Below the pieces are notes generated by a model that was given only the letters and a program-made list of their open reading frames with translations, was not told the DNA's origin and ran no database searches. This document shows, piece after piece, positions 1 through 8,437 of a stretch of 64,000 nucleotides of DNA. This DNA is from Serratia fonticola (GTDB taxonomy: Bacteria > Pseudomonadota > Gammaproteobacteria > Enterobacterales > Enterobacteriaceae). Positions within the stretch are counted from its first letter, which is position 1; every line of letters starts with the position of its first letter. Position numbers and translations under genes: made by a program. The stretch lies in contig NZ_CP011254.1 in assembly GCF_001006005.1 (NCBI RefSeq), positions 2,542,001 to 2,606,000 of the forward strand, in the 5' to 3' direction.

Positions 1-1
1 A

Positions 2-550
2 ATGGATCGCCGCCACGATGCGTTGGTGGCCGCCAGCCAGGTGATCGCCCGCGTTGGCGATTTTGCCCGTGAGGCTGGTGATGAAACGGTCGCCACTACG
101 GGGAAAATACAGGTGTTCCCTAACGGAGCGAACGTGATACCAAGCAAGGTGATTTTCACCGTCGATATCCGTTCCAAGCGGCTAGATAAGCTGCAACAGG
201 TGGTCGAGCAAACCAAAGCCTGTATCCAACAGCAGGTTGGGGCGGGGATAACCTGCCAGATTGAACAACCGTTGCTGGTAGAGCCAACGCGTCTGCACAG
301 CGGTATCCACAGCCAGCTACAAAAACACAGCGAAGCGCTGGGCCTGAGCCACCGGACCATGGTCAGCGGAGCCGGGCATGATGCGATGATTTTTGCCGGG
401 ATCACTGATGTGGGGCTGGTGTTCGTGCCCAGCAAGGACGGCCTGAGCCATCATCCCGACGAGTGGACCGACTATGAGCAAATTCAGAAAGGCATCGACG
501 TTATTTTTCAAACGGTAAAAGAGATCACAGAGGCAAGCAGTTATGACTAA
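2..550 (+). CDS. M20-family Zn-dependent amidohydrolase (HyuC/AllC-like), 5'-truncated by window edge
   Basis: C-terminal 182 residues of a peptidase-M20-type amidase of the N-carbamoyl-amino-acid hydrolase / allantoate amidohydrolase group. These enzymes hydrolyse a carbamoyl or ureido group with two metal ions. Seen: the dimerisation-domain segment NVIPSKVIFTVDIRS, the SGAGHDAM motif and the closing VPSKDGLSHHPDEW stretch, all typical of the group. The N-terminal metal-binding half lies left of base 1, so the first Met here is internal. The stop overlaps the start of the next gene by 8 nt, so the two are probably translationally coupled. The exact substrate cannot be told from this fragment. 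Confidence 0.8.
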   Translation: MDRRHDALVAASQVIARVGDFAREAGDETVATTGKIQVFPNGANVIPSKVIFTVDIRSKRLDKLQQVVEQTKACIQQQVGAGITCQIEQPLLVEPTRLHSGIHSQLQKHSEALGLSHRTMVSGAGHDAMIFAGITDVGLVFVPSKDGLSHHPDEWTDYEQIQKGIDVIFQTVKEITEASSYD

Positions 551-1727
551 TCAAGCTATCGCGCAATCCATTAAAGCCCACGTGGAGGCGATGATTGCGT
601 TCCGTCGCGATCTGCATGCTCACCCGGAACTGCCTTGGGAAGAGGTACGTACCACCCAGAAGGTGGCGCAAGCGCTGGAGGAGATCGGTATTCCTTATCG
701 TCTGACGACGCCAACGGGCGTGATTGCCGAGATTACCGGTGGGCAGCCTGGCAAGACCGTGGCCCTACGCGCAGATATGGATGCGTTGCCGGTACAGGAA
801 CTCAACGACTCATTAAGTTATAAATCGCAAACCGATGGCAAGATGCACGCCTGTGGGCACGATGCTCACACCGCCATGCTACTGACGGCAGCGAAAGCCT
901 TGTATGAAAACCGTGAAAGCCTGCGTGGCAACGTGCGGCTGATTTTCCAACCTGCCGAAGAGATTGCCCAGGGCGCACGTGAAATGGTGAAGCAGGGCGC
1001 GATCGAAGGCGTGGATAACGCGTTTGGTATGCATATCTGGACTACCAGCCCGTCGGGCAAGGTGTCTTGTAATGTCGGCTCCACTTTTGCTTCTGCAGAT
1101 TTGCTGAAGGTGAAGTTCAAAGGGCGCGGCGGCCACGGCTCAATGCCAGAGGCCTGTGTGGATGCAGCGGTCGTTGCTTCGGCCTTCGTGATGAACGTGC
1201 AGGCGATCGTTTCCCGTGAAACTTCGCCGTTAGAGTCGGCAGTCGTTACCATTGGCAAAATGGAAGTCGGCACCCGGTTTAACGTGATTGCTGAAAATGC
1301 GGTGCTGGACGGCACGGTGCGCTGCTTTAACGTCGAAGCTCGTGAGCGTATCAAGGCGGCGATTGAGCGTTACGCAGAGCATACCGCGGCCATTTATGGC
1401 GCGACGGCGCAGGTGGAATACACTTACGGCACCTTGCCGGTGATCAACGAGGAACGCAGTGCGTTGTTGGCACAATCGGTAGTGCGTTCGGCCTTCGGCG
1501 ACGAGGTGCTGTTTGCCGAAAAACCGACGACCGGCGGTGAGGACTTCAGCTTCTTTATTGAAAATATCCCCGGTTGCTTTGCTCTGTTAGGCTGCGGCAA
1601 CCCAGAAAAAGGCACCGACTGGGCGCACCACCACGGCTGCTTCAATATTGATGAAGACGTGATGGCGACCGGCGCGGAGTTGTATGCGCAGTATGCCTGG
1701 AGCTATTTGCAGCAGGATGCGTTTTAA
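543..1727 (+). CDS. M20D amidohydrolase (hippurate / N-acyl-amino-acid hydrolase type)
   Basis: A 394-residue metal-dependent amidohydrolase expected to cleave an N-acyl amino acid (hippurate, indole-acetyl amino acid or similar). Seen: ALRADMDALPV (about 74-84), the metal-binding HACGHDAHT (102-110), QPAEE (136-140), the dimerisation-domain GGHGSMPE, and the C-terminal HHGCFNIDE. Length and motif order are those of the M20D family. It overlaps the preceding M20 gene by 8 nt, so both probably act on related N-substituted amino acids in one operon. No regulator or transporter of the operon is inside the window. Family is sure, substrate is not. Confidence 0.85.
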   Translation: MTNQAIAQSIKAHVEAMIAFRRDLHAHPELPWEEVRTTQKVAQALEEIGIPYRLTTPTGVIAEITGGQPGKTVALRADMDALPVQELNDSLSYKSQTDGKMHACGHDAHTAMLLTAAKALYENRESLRGNVRLIFQPAEEIAQGAREMVKQGAIEGVDNAFGMHIWTTSPSGKVSCNVGSTFASADLLKVKFKGRGGHGSMPEACVDAAVVASAFVMNVQAIVSRETSPLESAVVTIGKMEVGTRFNVIAENAVLDGTVRCFNVEARERIKAAIERYAEHTAAIYGATAQVEYTYGTLPVINEERSALLAQSVVRSAFGDEVLFAEKPTTGGEDFSFFIENIPGCFALLGCGNPEKGTDWAHHHGCFNIDEDVMATGAELYAQYAWSYLQQDAF

Positions 1728-1768
1728 GCCCCATAGCTTTATTGGGCAACATTGAGTGCGGTGATCGA

Positions 1769-2165
1769 CCCCTCACCCCAACCCTCTCCCACAGGGCTGA
1801 GGAATCCCCACTAATTTTTTCTTAGTGGTTTCAGAGAATTAGAACGAGTGTTTTACGAGCAATTTGTTCCATTTTGTTCGTAAATTGGCAGTGAGAGAAT
1901 TGTGAACGACTTCTTTCCTCCTGCTTTAGGCTGTTTTTCATCCCGTTTTTGGGTGAAAAGCAGCCTATTTCCCGTCTCAATTTTTCTGGGGATTCCTCAG
2001 CCCACAGGGAGAGGGAGCTGTCCGGAGCTGTAGTCAGGTGCAGAAGTTAACCTGTGGCACAGCATGCTTCGCTGTTTAGCATTCTCGGTATTGAGGTCAG
2101 ATGTGGGAGTTAATCCGTGGCACATTCGGTCCCCTCTCCTTTTGGGAGAGGGTTAGGGTGAGGGG
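1769..2165. repeat. Dispersed inverted-repeat element, copy A (interrupted)
   Basis: Bounded by an inverted repeat: CCCCTCACCCCAACCCTCTC on the left and GGGAGAGGGTTAGGGTGAGG on the right. A related element lies at 44019-44197 and a one-sided copy at 15721-15752. Copies A and B also share internal sequence of the type CGGAGCTGTxxTCAGGTxCAG. The left arm of this copy is split by a 204-bp insertion (1797-2000). Without it and one copy of the 9-bp duplication the element would be about 184 bp, close to the 179 bp of copy B. No coding potential is seen. Confidence 0.75.
1797..2000. mobile_element. 204-bp MITE with IS10-like ends and 9-bp target duplication
   Basis: Perfect 14-bp terminal inverted repeats begin CTGAGGAATCCCCA (1797-1810 and the reverse complement at 1987-2000). 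Both sides are flanked by the direct repeat CCCACAGGG (1788-1796 and 2001-2009). The ends resemble those of IS10 (CTGAGAGATCCCC...), an IS4-family element that also makes 9-bp duplications. There is no room for a transposase, so it is a non-autonomous derivative. Internally it holds a hairpin CCACTAA/TTAGTGG (1808-1828) and a longer imperfect hairpin at about 1929-1965. Confidence 0.85.
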
Positions 2166-2179
2166 CATCTCTGTACTTA

Positions 2180-3409
2180 TCAGTCCTCCGGCCCGCTCAT
2201 CTCGCCGATAAAGTCCATTCTGTCACTGAGCCAGGTGTTCACTATCGCATCGGCGGCTTTGGCCGCATCGCTGGCCGAGAAATGCTTCTCGGTTTGCAGC
2301 CAGCCCATGGTCGCCAGACGTGCTGGTTCGATGGCGACAAGCACCTGCTCGCGTTGTTCTTTCGGCCAAACCTTATCGTCAGACCAACTGCGGATTATCT
2401 GTGCAGGATCGCCCGTGGCTGGCGTGTTCTGGCTTGGTTTAAGGAAATCCTCGGGAGAAACGGTGGCGCGCAGGCGGAACATCGCCCAATCGGCATAGCT
2501 GGCAAAGCGAATGGTGCCGCTATTTTCACTGGCCTTGCCAATCATCGGTTCTATTAATTTAGTAAGTTGCTGCCAGGCTGGCCGTTCGAACAGATCTCCC
2601 TGCGGTGAGCAAATGGGAGCCTGTGAATCACGAGACGATCCATATAATGCCCCAAAGGCTTCATAAGCCGCTGAGCCCTGTTGCTTGAAGATAAAACAGT
2701 GCACATAGGGGCGGCCATCGGCGTTTTCATACCCGGCTCGCTCAATGGTCATACGCAATAGCGTCAAAACCGCAACATCATGGCCGGTCTTGGGATCGTT
2801 CTCGATATCACGTAACACTGACTGGGAGAATGTGTCGTCGTTCATCGCCTTGATCACGTTTTGGTGCCTGGTTTTTACTTCGGCATCCGTGATCTTGCTG
2901 GCGGGCGCAAACTGATGCAGGTAAATCAGCCAGGCGGAGGCCAGCGGGCCGCGATACTGCTGCAACTGCTGTGCCGCAGCGGCTGGGTCTGCCGGAATGC
3001 TGGCGATGATGTTATCTAGCGCCGAGGCGGCCTGCTTGGCGGTGTTCTGCAACTGGGCGGCGCGTTGGCTAAATAAATCGCTCAGGCAGTTTTCTTGAGC
3101 GTTGCAGGCATCCCGCAGCTTCAACCAGCTACGTTGCTCGGTGCGTAACGCGTCGGCCTGATCCCCTGGCAGGCTTGCCATCGCCGCCTGGTAATTTTCG
3201 CTCAGCTGTCCGTCTAGGCTGCTCAGATCCGGGTTATTACAGATGCTATGCTCGACATCGCTGGTGGCTTTGGCACAGTCGAAAGAGGCGGCTTGCACCG
3301 TCGTATTGGCCCCGAACGCCAGGCATAGGCAGAGCAACAAGCGCGATAAAGGATGGCTGGCCAATGTTGTACTACGGTGAGGGTTAGCGCGTTGAAGCCT
3401 GGCGATCAT
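2180..3409 (-). CDS. Secreted LprI-like (DUF1311) protein
   Basis: A 409-residue protein. A hydrophobic stretch after residue 20 followed by TTVQAASFDC looks like a signal peptide. Residues about 43-120 match the LprI-type domain: spaced cysteines (SFDCAKATSDVEHSICNN, DACNAQENC), LSSLDGQLSENYQAAM and the RTEQRSWLKLRDAC signature. LprI is known as a lysozyme inhibitor in mycobacteria, but most family members are uncharacterised. The remaining 290 residues match nothing I recognise. It is probably periplasmic. A role in cell-wall protection is only a guess from the domain name. Confidence 0.65.
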   Translation of the reverse strand: MIARLQRANPHRSTTLASHPLSRLLLCLCLAFGANTTVQAASFDCAKATSDVEHSICNNPDLSSLDGQLSENYQAAMASLPGDQADALRTEQRSWLKLRDACNAQENCLSDLFSQRAAQLQNTAKQAASALDNIIASIPADPAAAAQQLQQYRGPLASAWLIYLHQFAPASKITDAEVKTRHQNVIKAMNDDTFSQSVLRDIENDPKTGHDVAVLTLLRMTIERAGYENADGRPYVHCFIFKQQGSAAYEAFGALYGSSRDSQAPICSPQGDLFERPAWQQLTKLIEPMIGKASENSGTIRFASYADWAMFRLRATVSPEDFLKPSQNTPATGDPAQIIRSWSDDKVWPKEQREQVLVAIEPARLATMGWLQTEKHFSASDAAKAADAIVNTWLSDRMDFIGEMSGPED

Positions 3410-3502
3410 GCTGAGTTCCTTTTGGTTGTCTATTGGTTCGCCCAGTCACTATTTTTAGCTTATCGCCTATGGACTTGTTTTAGGCCAAACTGTTCGCTGT
3501 CA

Positions 3503-3778
3503 TCAAGCGCCTGTTTTGTCCAATGAACTTTTTGCCCTTCGCGCTGCAAAAATAGCCTTGGCATCTTCATGTTCAACACTCTCCCCGTTTGCTATAGAGT
3601 GACGGGCTGCATTGACTTTTTCTTCCAAAAAATGGCGATACTCATGGCGTTCAATATATTGCCGCATAAGCTCACGAACAACTTGTGATGCTGGGCGATG
3701 CTCCGCCTCGGCGGCAGCCATAAAAGTATCGCGAAGTTCGGCTTCAAGCTTCATGGTAAAAACGGCCTGTTTACTCAT
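3503..3778 (-). CDS. Ribbon-helix-helix antitoxin-like protein (orphan)
   Basis: A 91-residue protein. The N-terminal part, AVFTMKLEAELRDTFMAAAE followed by HRPASQVVRELMRQYIE, is a ribbon-helix-helix DNA-binding fold as in RelB/ParD/CopG antitoxins. The tail is charged and could wrap a toxin. No toxin gene lies on either side: only about 90 nt separate it from the LprI-like gene, and nothing coding is seen upstream. It is therefore an orphan antitoxin or a stand-alone repressor. A good Shine-Dalgarno (GAGG) precedes the start. An inverted repeat lies immediately upstream. Confidence 0.7.
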   Translation of the reverse strand: MSKQAVFTMKLEAELRDTFMAAAEAEHRPASQVVRELMRQYIERHEYRHFLEEKVNAARHSIANGESVEHEDAKAIFAARRAKSSLDKTGA

Positions 3779-3793
3779 AGATAAATCCTCATC

Positions 3794-3818
3794 AAGGTAC
3801 TAACTAAGTATATACCTT
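3794..3818. promoter_or_regulatory. Inverted repeat upstream of RHH gene, candidate auto-operator
   Basis: Arms AAGGTA (3794-3799) and TACCTT (3813-3818) flank an A/T-rich centre that contains TATAC. The site is 16 nt before the start codon of the ribbon-helix-helix gene. Antitoxins of this fold usually bind such palindromes in their own promoter, so autoregulation is inferred. Confidence 0.4.
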
Positions 3819-3821
3819 TTT

Positions 3822-4118
3822 ATTGCCTTGAAGAAAATGACAGGGCGCTTTCATTGGGGAGACAATACCGCAATAAATCCGTGCAAAAAACAGACTGGAT
3901 GGATTTACAAGAAGTTGTTCCATAGGTTGGAATTGTGATCGCAAAATGAGGTAGAGACTTGCAGATTATGAGGGCTAGCTTAAAGTCTTTGCTCTATCCT
4001 TACTCGATTTTATTACTTATATACAATAGATTGGGAGCGATTCCATTGTATCTATGTAATAACTCCATGGAAGGAAGGCGACTTTGCAGTTCTAACACCC
4101 AAAACCGCCCCCAACTCA
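3822..4118. other. Intergenic stretch with no recognised feature
   Basis: A/T-rich compared with its neighbours, lying between the RHH gene and the 3' end of yjiA. No credible reading frame, tRNA, terminator or repeat is seen. It could be the scar of a lost toxin gene, but nothing in the sequence shows that. Confidence 0.5.
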
Positions 4119-5081
4119 TCAACCCAGCGCAGTAAACCCCGCGCGGATTTCATCTTCCGGCAAATCGATGCCGATAAACACCATCGTGCTTTTGCACTCT
4201 TCTTCCGGTAGCCATTCACGGTCCCAGTCGGCGTTATACAGACGCTGTACGCCCTGGAACAGCAGGCGGCGCGGTTCGTCTTTGATCGACAAAATCCCTT
4301 TGTAGCGCAGCAGGTTATCGGCAAATTTCAGCAATAAACCTTCCATCACCTCGGAAATCTGCATCAGTTCCAGCGGCTGGTCGTGGTACACCACGATCGA
4401 CTGGATGTTGTTCTGTGCCTGCGGGATACGGCGGAACAGTGGGGCCGGTGCTGCCACGTTGAGCTTATCGTTAAGCACAAAGCCTTCGATATCGAACAGC
4501 ACGCTGAGATCGATATCGCCGTGCGTCACTTTATATACCGGTGCGCGGGCGTTCATCAGTTGTAAACGCTGGATCAGCGCGTCGTTATCCGTTGCCACAT
4601 CGGTCTTGGTCAGCAGGATGCGGTCGGCATAACCCACCTGGGCCTGCGAGATAGTGAACTGGTTCAACTGCTGATCGGCATGTACCGCATCCACCAGCGT
4701 GATAATCCCATCCAGCAGGAAGCGTTGGCCGATGACTTCGTGCGAGAAGAAGGTCTGGGTGATCGGGCCGGGATCGGCCATGCCGGTGCATTCAATAATC
4801 AGCCGGTCAAACTCCAGTTGCCCCTGATCGACGCCATCCAGCAGATCCAGCAGCGCGTCTGCCAGTTCGTTGGATTTGCTGCAACAGATGCAGCCGTTGC
4901 TGAGGGTGGTGATACGGCTGGCGCGGTCGCCAATCAGCGCGTTATCAATCGGCACTTCACCGAATTCGTTCTCGATGACGGCAATCTTGTAACCGTGGTT
5001 TGCATTCAGAATATGGCGCAGCAGGGTGGTTTTGCCTGCGCCCAAAAAGCCCGTCAGGATGGTGACTGCAATGGGTTTCAT
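4119..5081 (-). CDS. yjiA: COG0523/CobW-family GTPase YjiA
   Basis: A 320-residue GTPase of the G3E family (CobW/YeiR/YjiA), cytoplasmic, and thought to be a zinc-responsive metallochaperone. Seen: Walker A GFLGAGKTT (11-19), switch ENEFGEV (37-43), the metal-binding CxCC motif GCICC (63-67), the Walker B-like ECTGMADP and the C-terminal CobW domain. It is the last gene of btsT-yjiX-yjiA, in the same order as E. coli, 23 nt after yjiX. Its role beside a pyruvate transporter is unknown. Confidence 0.92.
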   Translation of the reverse strand: MKPIAVTILTGFLGAGKTTLLRHILNANHGYKIAVIENEFGEVPIDNALIGDRASRITTLSNGCICCSKSNELADALLDLLDGVDQGQLEFDRLIIECTGMADPGPITQTFFSHEVIGQRFLLDGIITLVDAVHADQQLNQFTISQAQVGYADRILLTKTDVATDNDALIQRLQLMNARAPVYKVTHGDIDLSVLFDIEGFVLNDKLNVAAPAPLFRRIPQAQNNIQSIVVYHDQPLELMQISEVMEGLLLKFADNLLRYKGILSIKDEPRRLLFQGVQRLYNADWDREWLPEEECKSTMVFIGIDLPEDEIRAGFTALG

Positions 5082-5104
5082 GCCTGGTCCTTGTTCTTAC
5101 TTAA

Positions 5105-5308
5105 CTAGCAACAGCGCATACCGCCTTTGCCATCGCCACCGTAGCGGGCATCCTGGCGTTCGCGGAAAAATTCTTTATAGGTCATCACCGGTTTGTCCGG
5201 ATGGTTGTCTTTCATATGCTGGACGTAGGTATCGTAGTCAGGCACGCCCACTAACATGCGTGCGGCTTGCCCGAGATATTTACCCGCCTGGCCGAGGTTT
5301 CCGAACAT
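5105..5308 (-). CDS. yjiX: YbdD/YjiX family small protein
   Basis: A 67-residue protein ([14 protein letters not shown]... ending GGMRCC) of the YbdD/YjiX family. The family nearly always follows cstA-type pyruvate/peptide transporter genes and has no established function. The start was placed at the internal Met because it has a GGAG Shine-Dalgarno and gives the usual family length; a longer upstream frame lacks support. It lies between btsT and yjiA, about 130 nt after btsT. Confidence 0.9.
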   Translation of the reverse strand: MFGNLGQAGKYLGQAARMLVGVPDYDTYVQHMKDNHPDKPVMTYKEFFRERQDARYGGDGKGGMRCC

Positions 5309-5342
5309 GGGTCTGCTCCAAAGAAAAAATACCCTACATAAC

Positions 5343-5366
5343 GGGCGCAGCATGCAGCGCCCCTAC
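5343..5366. repeat. Palindromic repeat (GGGCGCAGCATGC family), copy 1
   Basis: GGGCGCAGCATGCAGCGCCC followed by CTAC. One of eight related copies in the window, all between genes. It lies in the btsT-yjiX gap next to a second hairpin. Confidence 0.7.
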
Positions 5367-5371
5367 GATGG

Positions 5372-5397
5372 CAAAACGGGCACCGTTTAGGGTGCCC
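5372..5397 (-). terminator. Candidate attenuating terminator between btsT and yjiX
   Basis: On the minus strand GGGCACC-CTAAAC-GGTGCCC is followed by GTTTTG. A perfect 7-bp stem with a short T tract would cause partial termination and lower yjiX-yjiA expression relative to btsT. Confidence 0.5.
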
Positions 5398-5438
5398 TTA
5401 CTCTATCTATATTATGCAGGGTATCGATCAAATCACCA

Positions 5439-7592
5439 TCAGTGGTGCGACGAAACTTTGACGCCACCCTCAGGAACCGGCACGTATGGCGTCTCCTGAT
5501 CGGTGCGTTTCGGGTTTTTGTGCGCCGCCATGGCGGTTTTAATACCGAAGAAGATGATGCTATACACCACCAGCAGGAACAGGATGCTCAAACCGGCGTT
5601 GGTGTAGTTGTTCACCACGATATGGTTCATGTTGGCAACCTGCTGTGCGGTCAGTTCAGCACTGCCCTCGGCGATTTTATTTCTGTACAGGCTGGCCTGG
5701 TAGAAGAAGCCTTCCAACTGCGGATTGTCGCTGAACAGCTTCAGGCAAATCGCGTAGGTGGTACAGATCAGCAGCCAAACGGCTGGGATCACGGTCACCC
5801 AGATGTACTTGGTGCGCTTCATCTTGATCAATACTACGGTGCTCAGTACCAGTGCTACCGCAGCCAACATCTGGTTAGAGATGCCGAACAGCGGCCACAG
5901 GCTCTTAACGCCGCCCAATGGATCGACCACACCTTGATACAGCAGGTAACCCCAGAGTCCAACGCAGCCCGCAGTACCGGCAATACCGGCCACCAGCGAA
6001 TCGGTTTTCTTCAGGAACGGCACGAAGTTACCCAACAAGTCTTGCAGCATAAAGCGGCCGGAACGGGTACCTGCATCCAGTGCGGTCAGGATGAACAGTG
6101 CTTCGAACAGAATACCGAAGTGATACCAGAAGCCCATGTTTGCGCCAGGGATGACCTGGTGGAACACGTGAGCGATACCGACTGCCAGAGTTGGTGCGCC
6201 ACCGGCACGGTTCAGTACCGAAGGTTCGCCGATGTCTTTGGCCGTTTGCAGGATCTGCTCAGGGGTAATCACGAAGCCCCAGGAACTGACGGTTGCGGCA
6301 GCATGTGCGGAGACATCACGCAGAGAGGCCATGATCATCGGCGCATCTTCGGTGCCCAGACGGTGCAGGTCTGGCATGGTAATGCCCAGTGCTGCCGGTG
6401 GGGTGTTCATGGCGAAGTACAGGCCAGGTTCGATGATGGAAGCCGCGACCAGCGCCATGATGGCGACGAAAGATTCCATCAGCATGGCGCCGTAACCGAT
6501 ATAGCGGGAGTCCATTTCGTTGGCCAGCAGTTTCGGTGTGGTACCTGAAGCGATCAGCGCATGGAAGCCGGAAACGGCACCACAGGCGATGGTAATAAAC
6601 AGGAACGGGAACAGGGTGCCTTTCCAGACCGGGCCTGTGCCGTCAACAAACTGCGTTACCGCAGGCATTTTCAGCTCTGGGTTGAGGATCACGATACCGA
6701 TCGCCAGCCCGACGATAACGCCGATTTTCAGGAAGGTGGCCAGATAGTCACGTGGAGCCAGGATCAGCCATACCGGCAGCAGGGCAGAAACGAAGGCGTA
6801 ACCAATCAGCGTATAGGTGATGGTGGTGTCTTTAAAGGTCAGCGCCGGGCCCCAGTATGGGTCGTGGGCAATTACGCCGCCGAACCAGATGGAGGCGATC
6901 AACAGCACGATACCGATGACCGACACTTCACCCACCTTGCCAGGGCGGAGGAAGCGCATGTACACGCCCATAAACAGCGCGATTGGCACGGTAGAACAGA
7001 CGGTGAACACGCCCCATGGGCTTTCGGCCAAGGCTTTCACTACGATCAACGCCAGCACCGCCAGGATGATGATCATGATCAGGAAGCAGCCAAACAGCGC
7101 GATGGTGCCTGGGATTGGCCCCATTTCCTTTTTGATGATCTCGCCCAATGAGGCACCGTTACGGCGTGAGGAGATGAACAGCACCATAAAGTCCTGTACC
7201 GCCCCTGCCAACACCACGCCGCCTAGCAGCCACAGCGTACCGGGCAGATAGCCGACCTGTGCCGCCAGCACTGGGCCAACCAACGGGCCCGCACCGGCGA
7301 TTGCCGCAAAGTGGTGGCCGAACAGCACGTTTTTATTGGTGGGGACGTAGTTCAGGCCGTCGTTGTTCACCACCGCCGGTGTGGCGCGGGTGGCGTCCAA
7401 CTGCATCACCTTAGTGGCGATGTAGAGGCTGTAGTAGCGATAAGCCACCAGGTAGACCGCTACCGAAGCAACGATGATCCACAGTGCACTAATGCTTTCG
7501 CCACGGCGCAATGCGATGACACCCAGGCAGGAAGCCCCGAGTATCCCCAGCAGCATCCATGGGAGGTGTTTTAAAATTCCCTCGCGTTTCAT
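5439..7592 (-). CDS. btsT: High-affinity pyruvate/H+ symporter BtsT (CstA family)
   Basis: A 717-residue polytopic inner-membrane protein of the CstA family. It is nearly identical in pattern to E. coli BtsT (YjiY): LRRGESISALWI, VLFGHHFAAIAGAGPLVGPV, AGAVQDFMVLFISSRRNGAS, and the C-terminal ETPYVPVPEGGVKVSSHH. E. coli BtsT takes up pyruvate with protons and is induced through the BtsS/BtsR two-component system. The start at 7592 has AAGGA about 7 nt upstream and matches the family N-terminus; a frame 8 codons longer exists. It heads the btsT-yjiX-yjiA operon. No btsSR genes are in this window. Confidence 0.93.
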   Translation of the reverse strand: MKREGILKHLPWMLLGILGASCLGVIALRRGESISALWIIVASVAVYLVAYRYYSLYIATKVMQLDATRATPAVVNNDGLNYVPTNKNVLFGHHFAAIAGAGPLVGPVLAAQVGYLPGTLWLLGGVVLAGAVQDFMVLFISSRRNGASLGEIIKKEMGPIPGTIALFGCFLIMIIILAVLALIVVKALAESPWGVFTVCSTVPIALFMGVYMRFLRPGKVGEVSVIGIVLLIASIWFGGVIAHDPYWGPALTFKDTTITYTLIGYAFVSALLPVWLILAPRDYLATFLKIGVIVGLAIGIVILNPELKMPAVTQFVDGTGPVWKGTLFPFLFITIACGAVSGFHALIASGTTPKLLANEMDSRYIGYGAMLMESFVAIMALVAASIIEPGLYFAMNTPPAALGITMPDLHRLGTEDAPMIMASLRDVSAHAAATVSSWGFVITPEQILQTAKDIGEPSVLNRAGGAPTLAVGIAHVFHQVIPGANMGFWYHFGILFEALFILTALDAGTRSGRFMLQDLLGNFVPFLKKTDSLVAGIAGTAGCVGLWGYLLYQGVVDPLGGVKSLWPLFGISNQMLAAVALVLSTVVLIKMKRTKYIWVTVIPAVWLLICTTYAICLKLFSDNPQLEGFFYQASLYRNKIAEGSAELTAQQVANMNHIVVNNYTNAGLSILFLLVVYSIIFFGIKTAMAAHKNPKRTDQETPYVPVPEGGVKVSSHH

Positions 7593-7792
7593 GAGGTATC
7601 CTTTTCCTATCTGCAAAAATTGAGTGATAAATCCGATTCTTAGATGTCGGACATTTAGCTGTAGCGTCTTCCCCTGGTTAGGGTCAGGTTTAGGAACAGC
7701 TCATCATTGCCAGGCTGGATAGGGAAAGACATCTGAATTTCAGCCAGCGGTTTTATACGCTGGTGAACGGTTGGAATGGCGGGGTGAGTGGT

Positions 7793-8347
7793 TTAGGTGG
7801 AAGTGCGAGTGGCGAAGGCGATCAGGTTTTGCTCCGTTTTGGCATTCGCCAACTGCTGTCCCATCCAAGGGCTGAAGGCCCAGGGGGTTGCCGCTACCGC
7901 TGCGATCAACGCGGGTAAATCAACCCAGTGGAAGTCCATCACTTCATCTGCTCTGGCTGCAACGGCACCCGTAGCCAATGCCGCGTAAACCGGACAGATT
8001 TCGTTTTCCATAATGCCGGAGGCGTCGGTCTCGCAGTAGCGAAAGTCGGGGGCGACGGCGGTGATCTGTTCAACGCTCAGGCCCACTTCATACAGACAGC
8101 GTTGCTCGATGGCGTGTTCGGCGCTCTCTTGCCACTGCGGATGGCCACACACCGAGTTGGTCCAAACGCCGGGCCAGGCTTTTTTGCTCAGAGCTCGACG
8201 GGTGATCAGTAACTCGCCCTGCGGGTTGAAGATCCAGGAGGAGAAAGCCAGATGCAGGGGCGTTTGTCGCTGGTGGGCCGCATATTTTTCCATCACGCCG
8301 GTGGGTTGACCTTGTTCATCAAGTAAAACGACATGCTGCTGGGTCAT
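7793..8347 (-). CDS. idi: Isopentenyl-diphosphate delta-isomerase, type I
   Basis: A 184-residue cytosolic Nudix-fold enzyme interconverting isopentenyl and dimethylallyl diphosphate for isoprenoid synthesis. Seen: the catalytic cysteine in TNSVCGHP (C67), the metal-binding and catalytic glutamates in MENEICPV (about E114 and E116), and the WxxSPW motif near the C terminus. Length equals E. coli Idi (182). It stands alone between btsT and rtcR, with no other isoprenoid gene nearby. Confidence 0.93.
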   Translation of the reverse strand: MTQQHVVLLDEQGQPTGVMEKYAAHQRQTPLHLAFSSWIFNPQGELLITRRALSKKAWPGVWTNSVCGHPQWQESAEHAIEQRCLYEVGLSVEQITAVAPDFRYCETDASGIMENEICPVYAALATGAVAARADEVMDFHWVDLPALIAAVAATPWAFSPWMGQQLANAKTEQNLIAFATRTST

Positions 8348-8405
8348 GAAGATTCCAATTTAATCGCGATGTACAACTATTACTATAACACCCGTCTCTC
8401 AATGT

Positions 8406-8428
8406 GGGGGGCACATCATGCTGCGCCC
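8406..8428. repeat. Palindromic repeat (GGGCGCAGCATGC family), degenerate copy 2
   Basis: GGGGGCACATCATGCTGCGC followed by CC in the 90-bp gap between idi and rtcR. The arms are imperfect compared with the other copies. Confidence 0.45.
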
Positions 8429-8437
8429 ATTTAGCCT

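Noticed and set aside
5442..6548. Open frame of 368 codons on the plus strand across btsT
   Set aside because: Antisense of btsT; composition is His/Gln/Arg-rich noise, with no recognisable domain.
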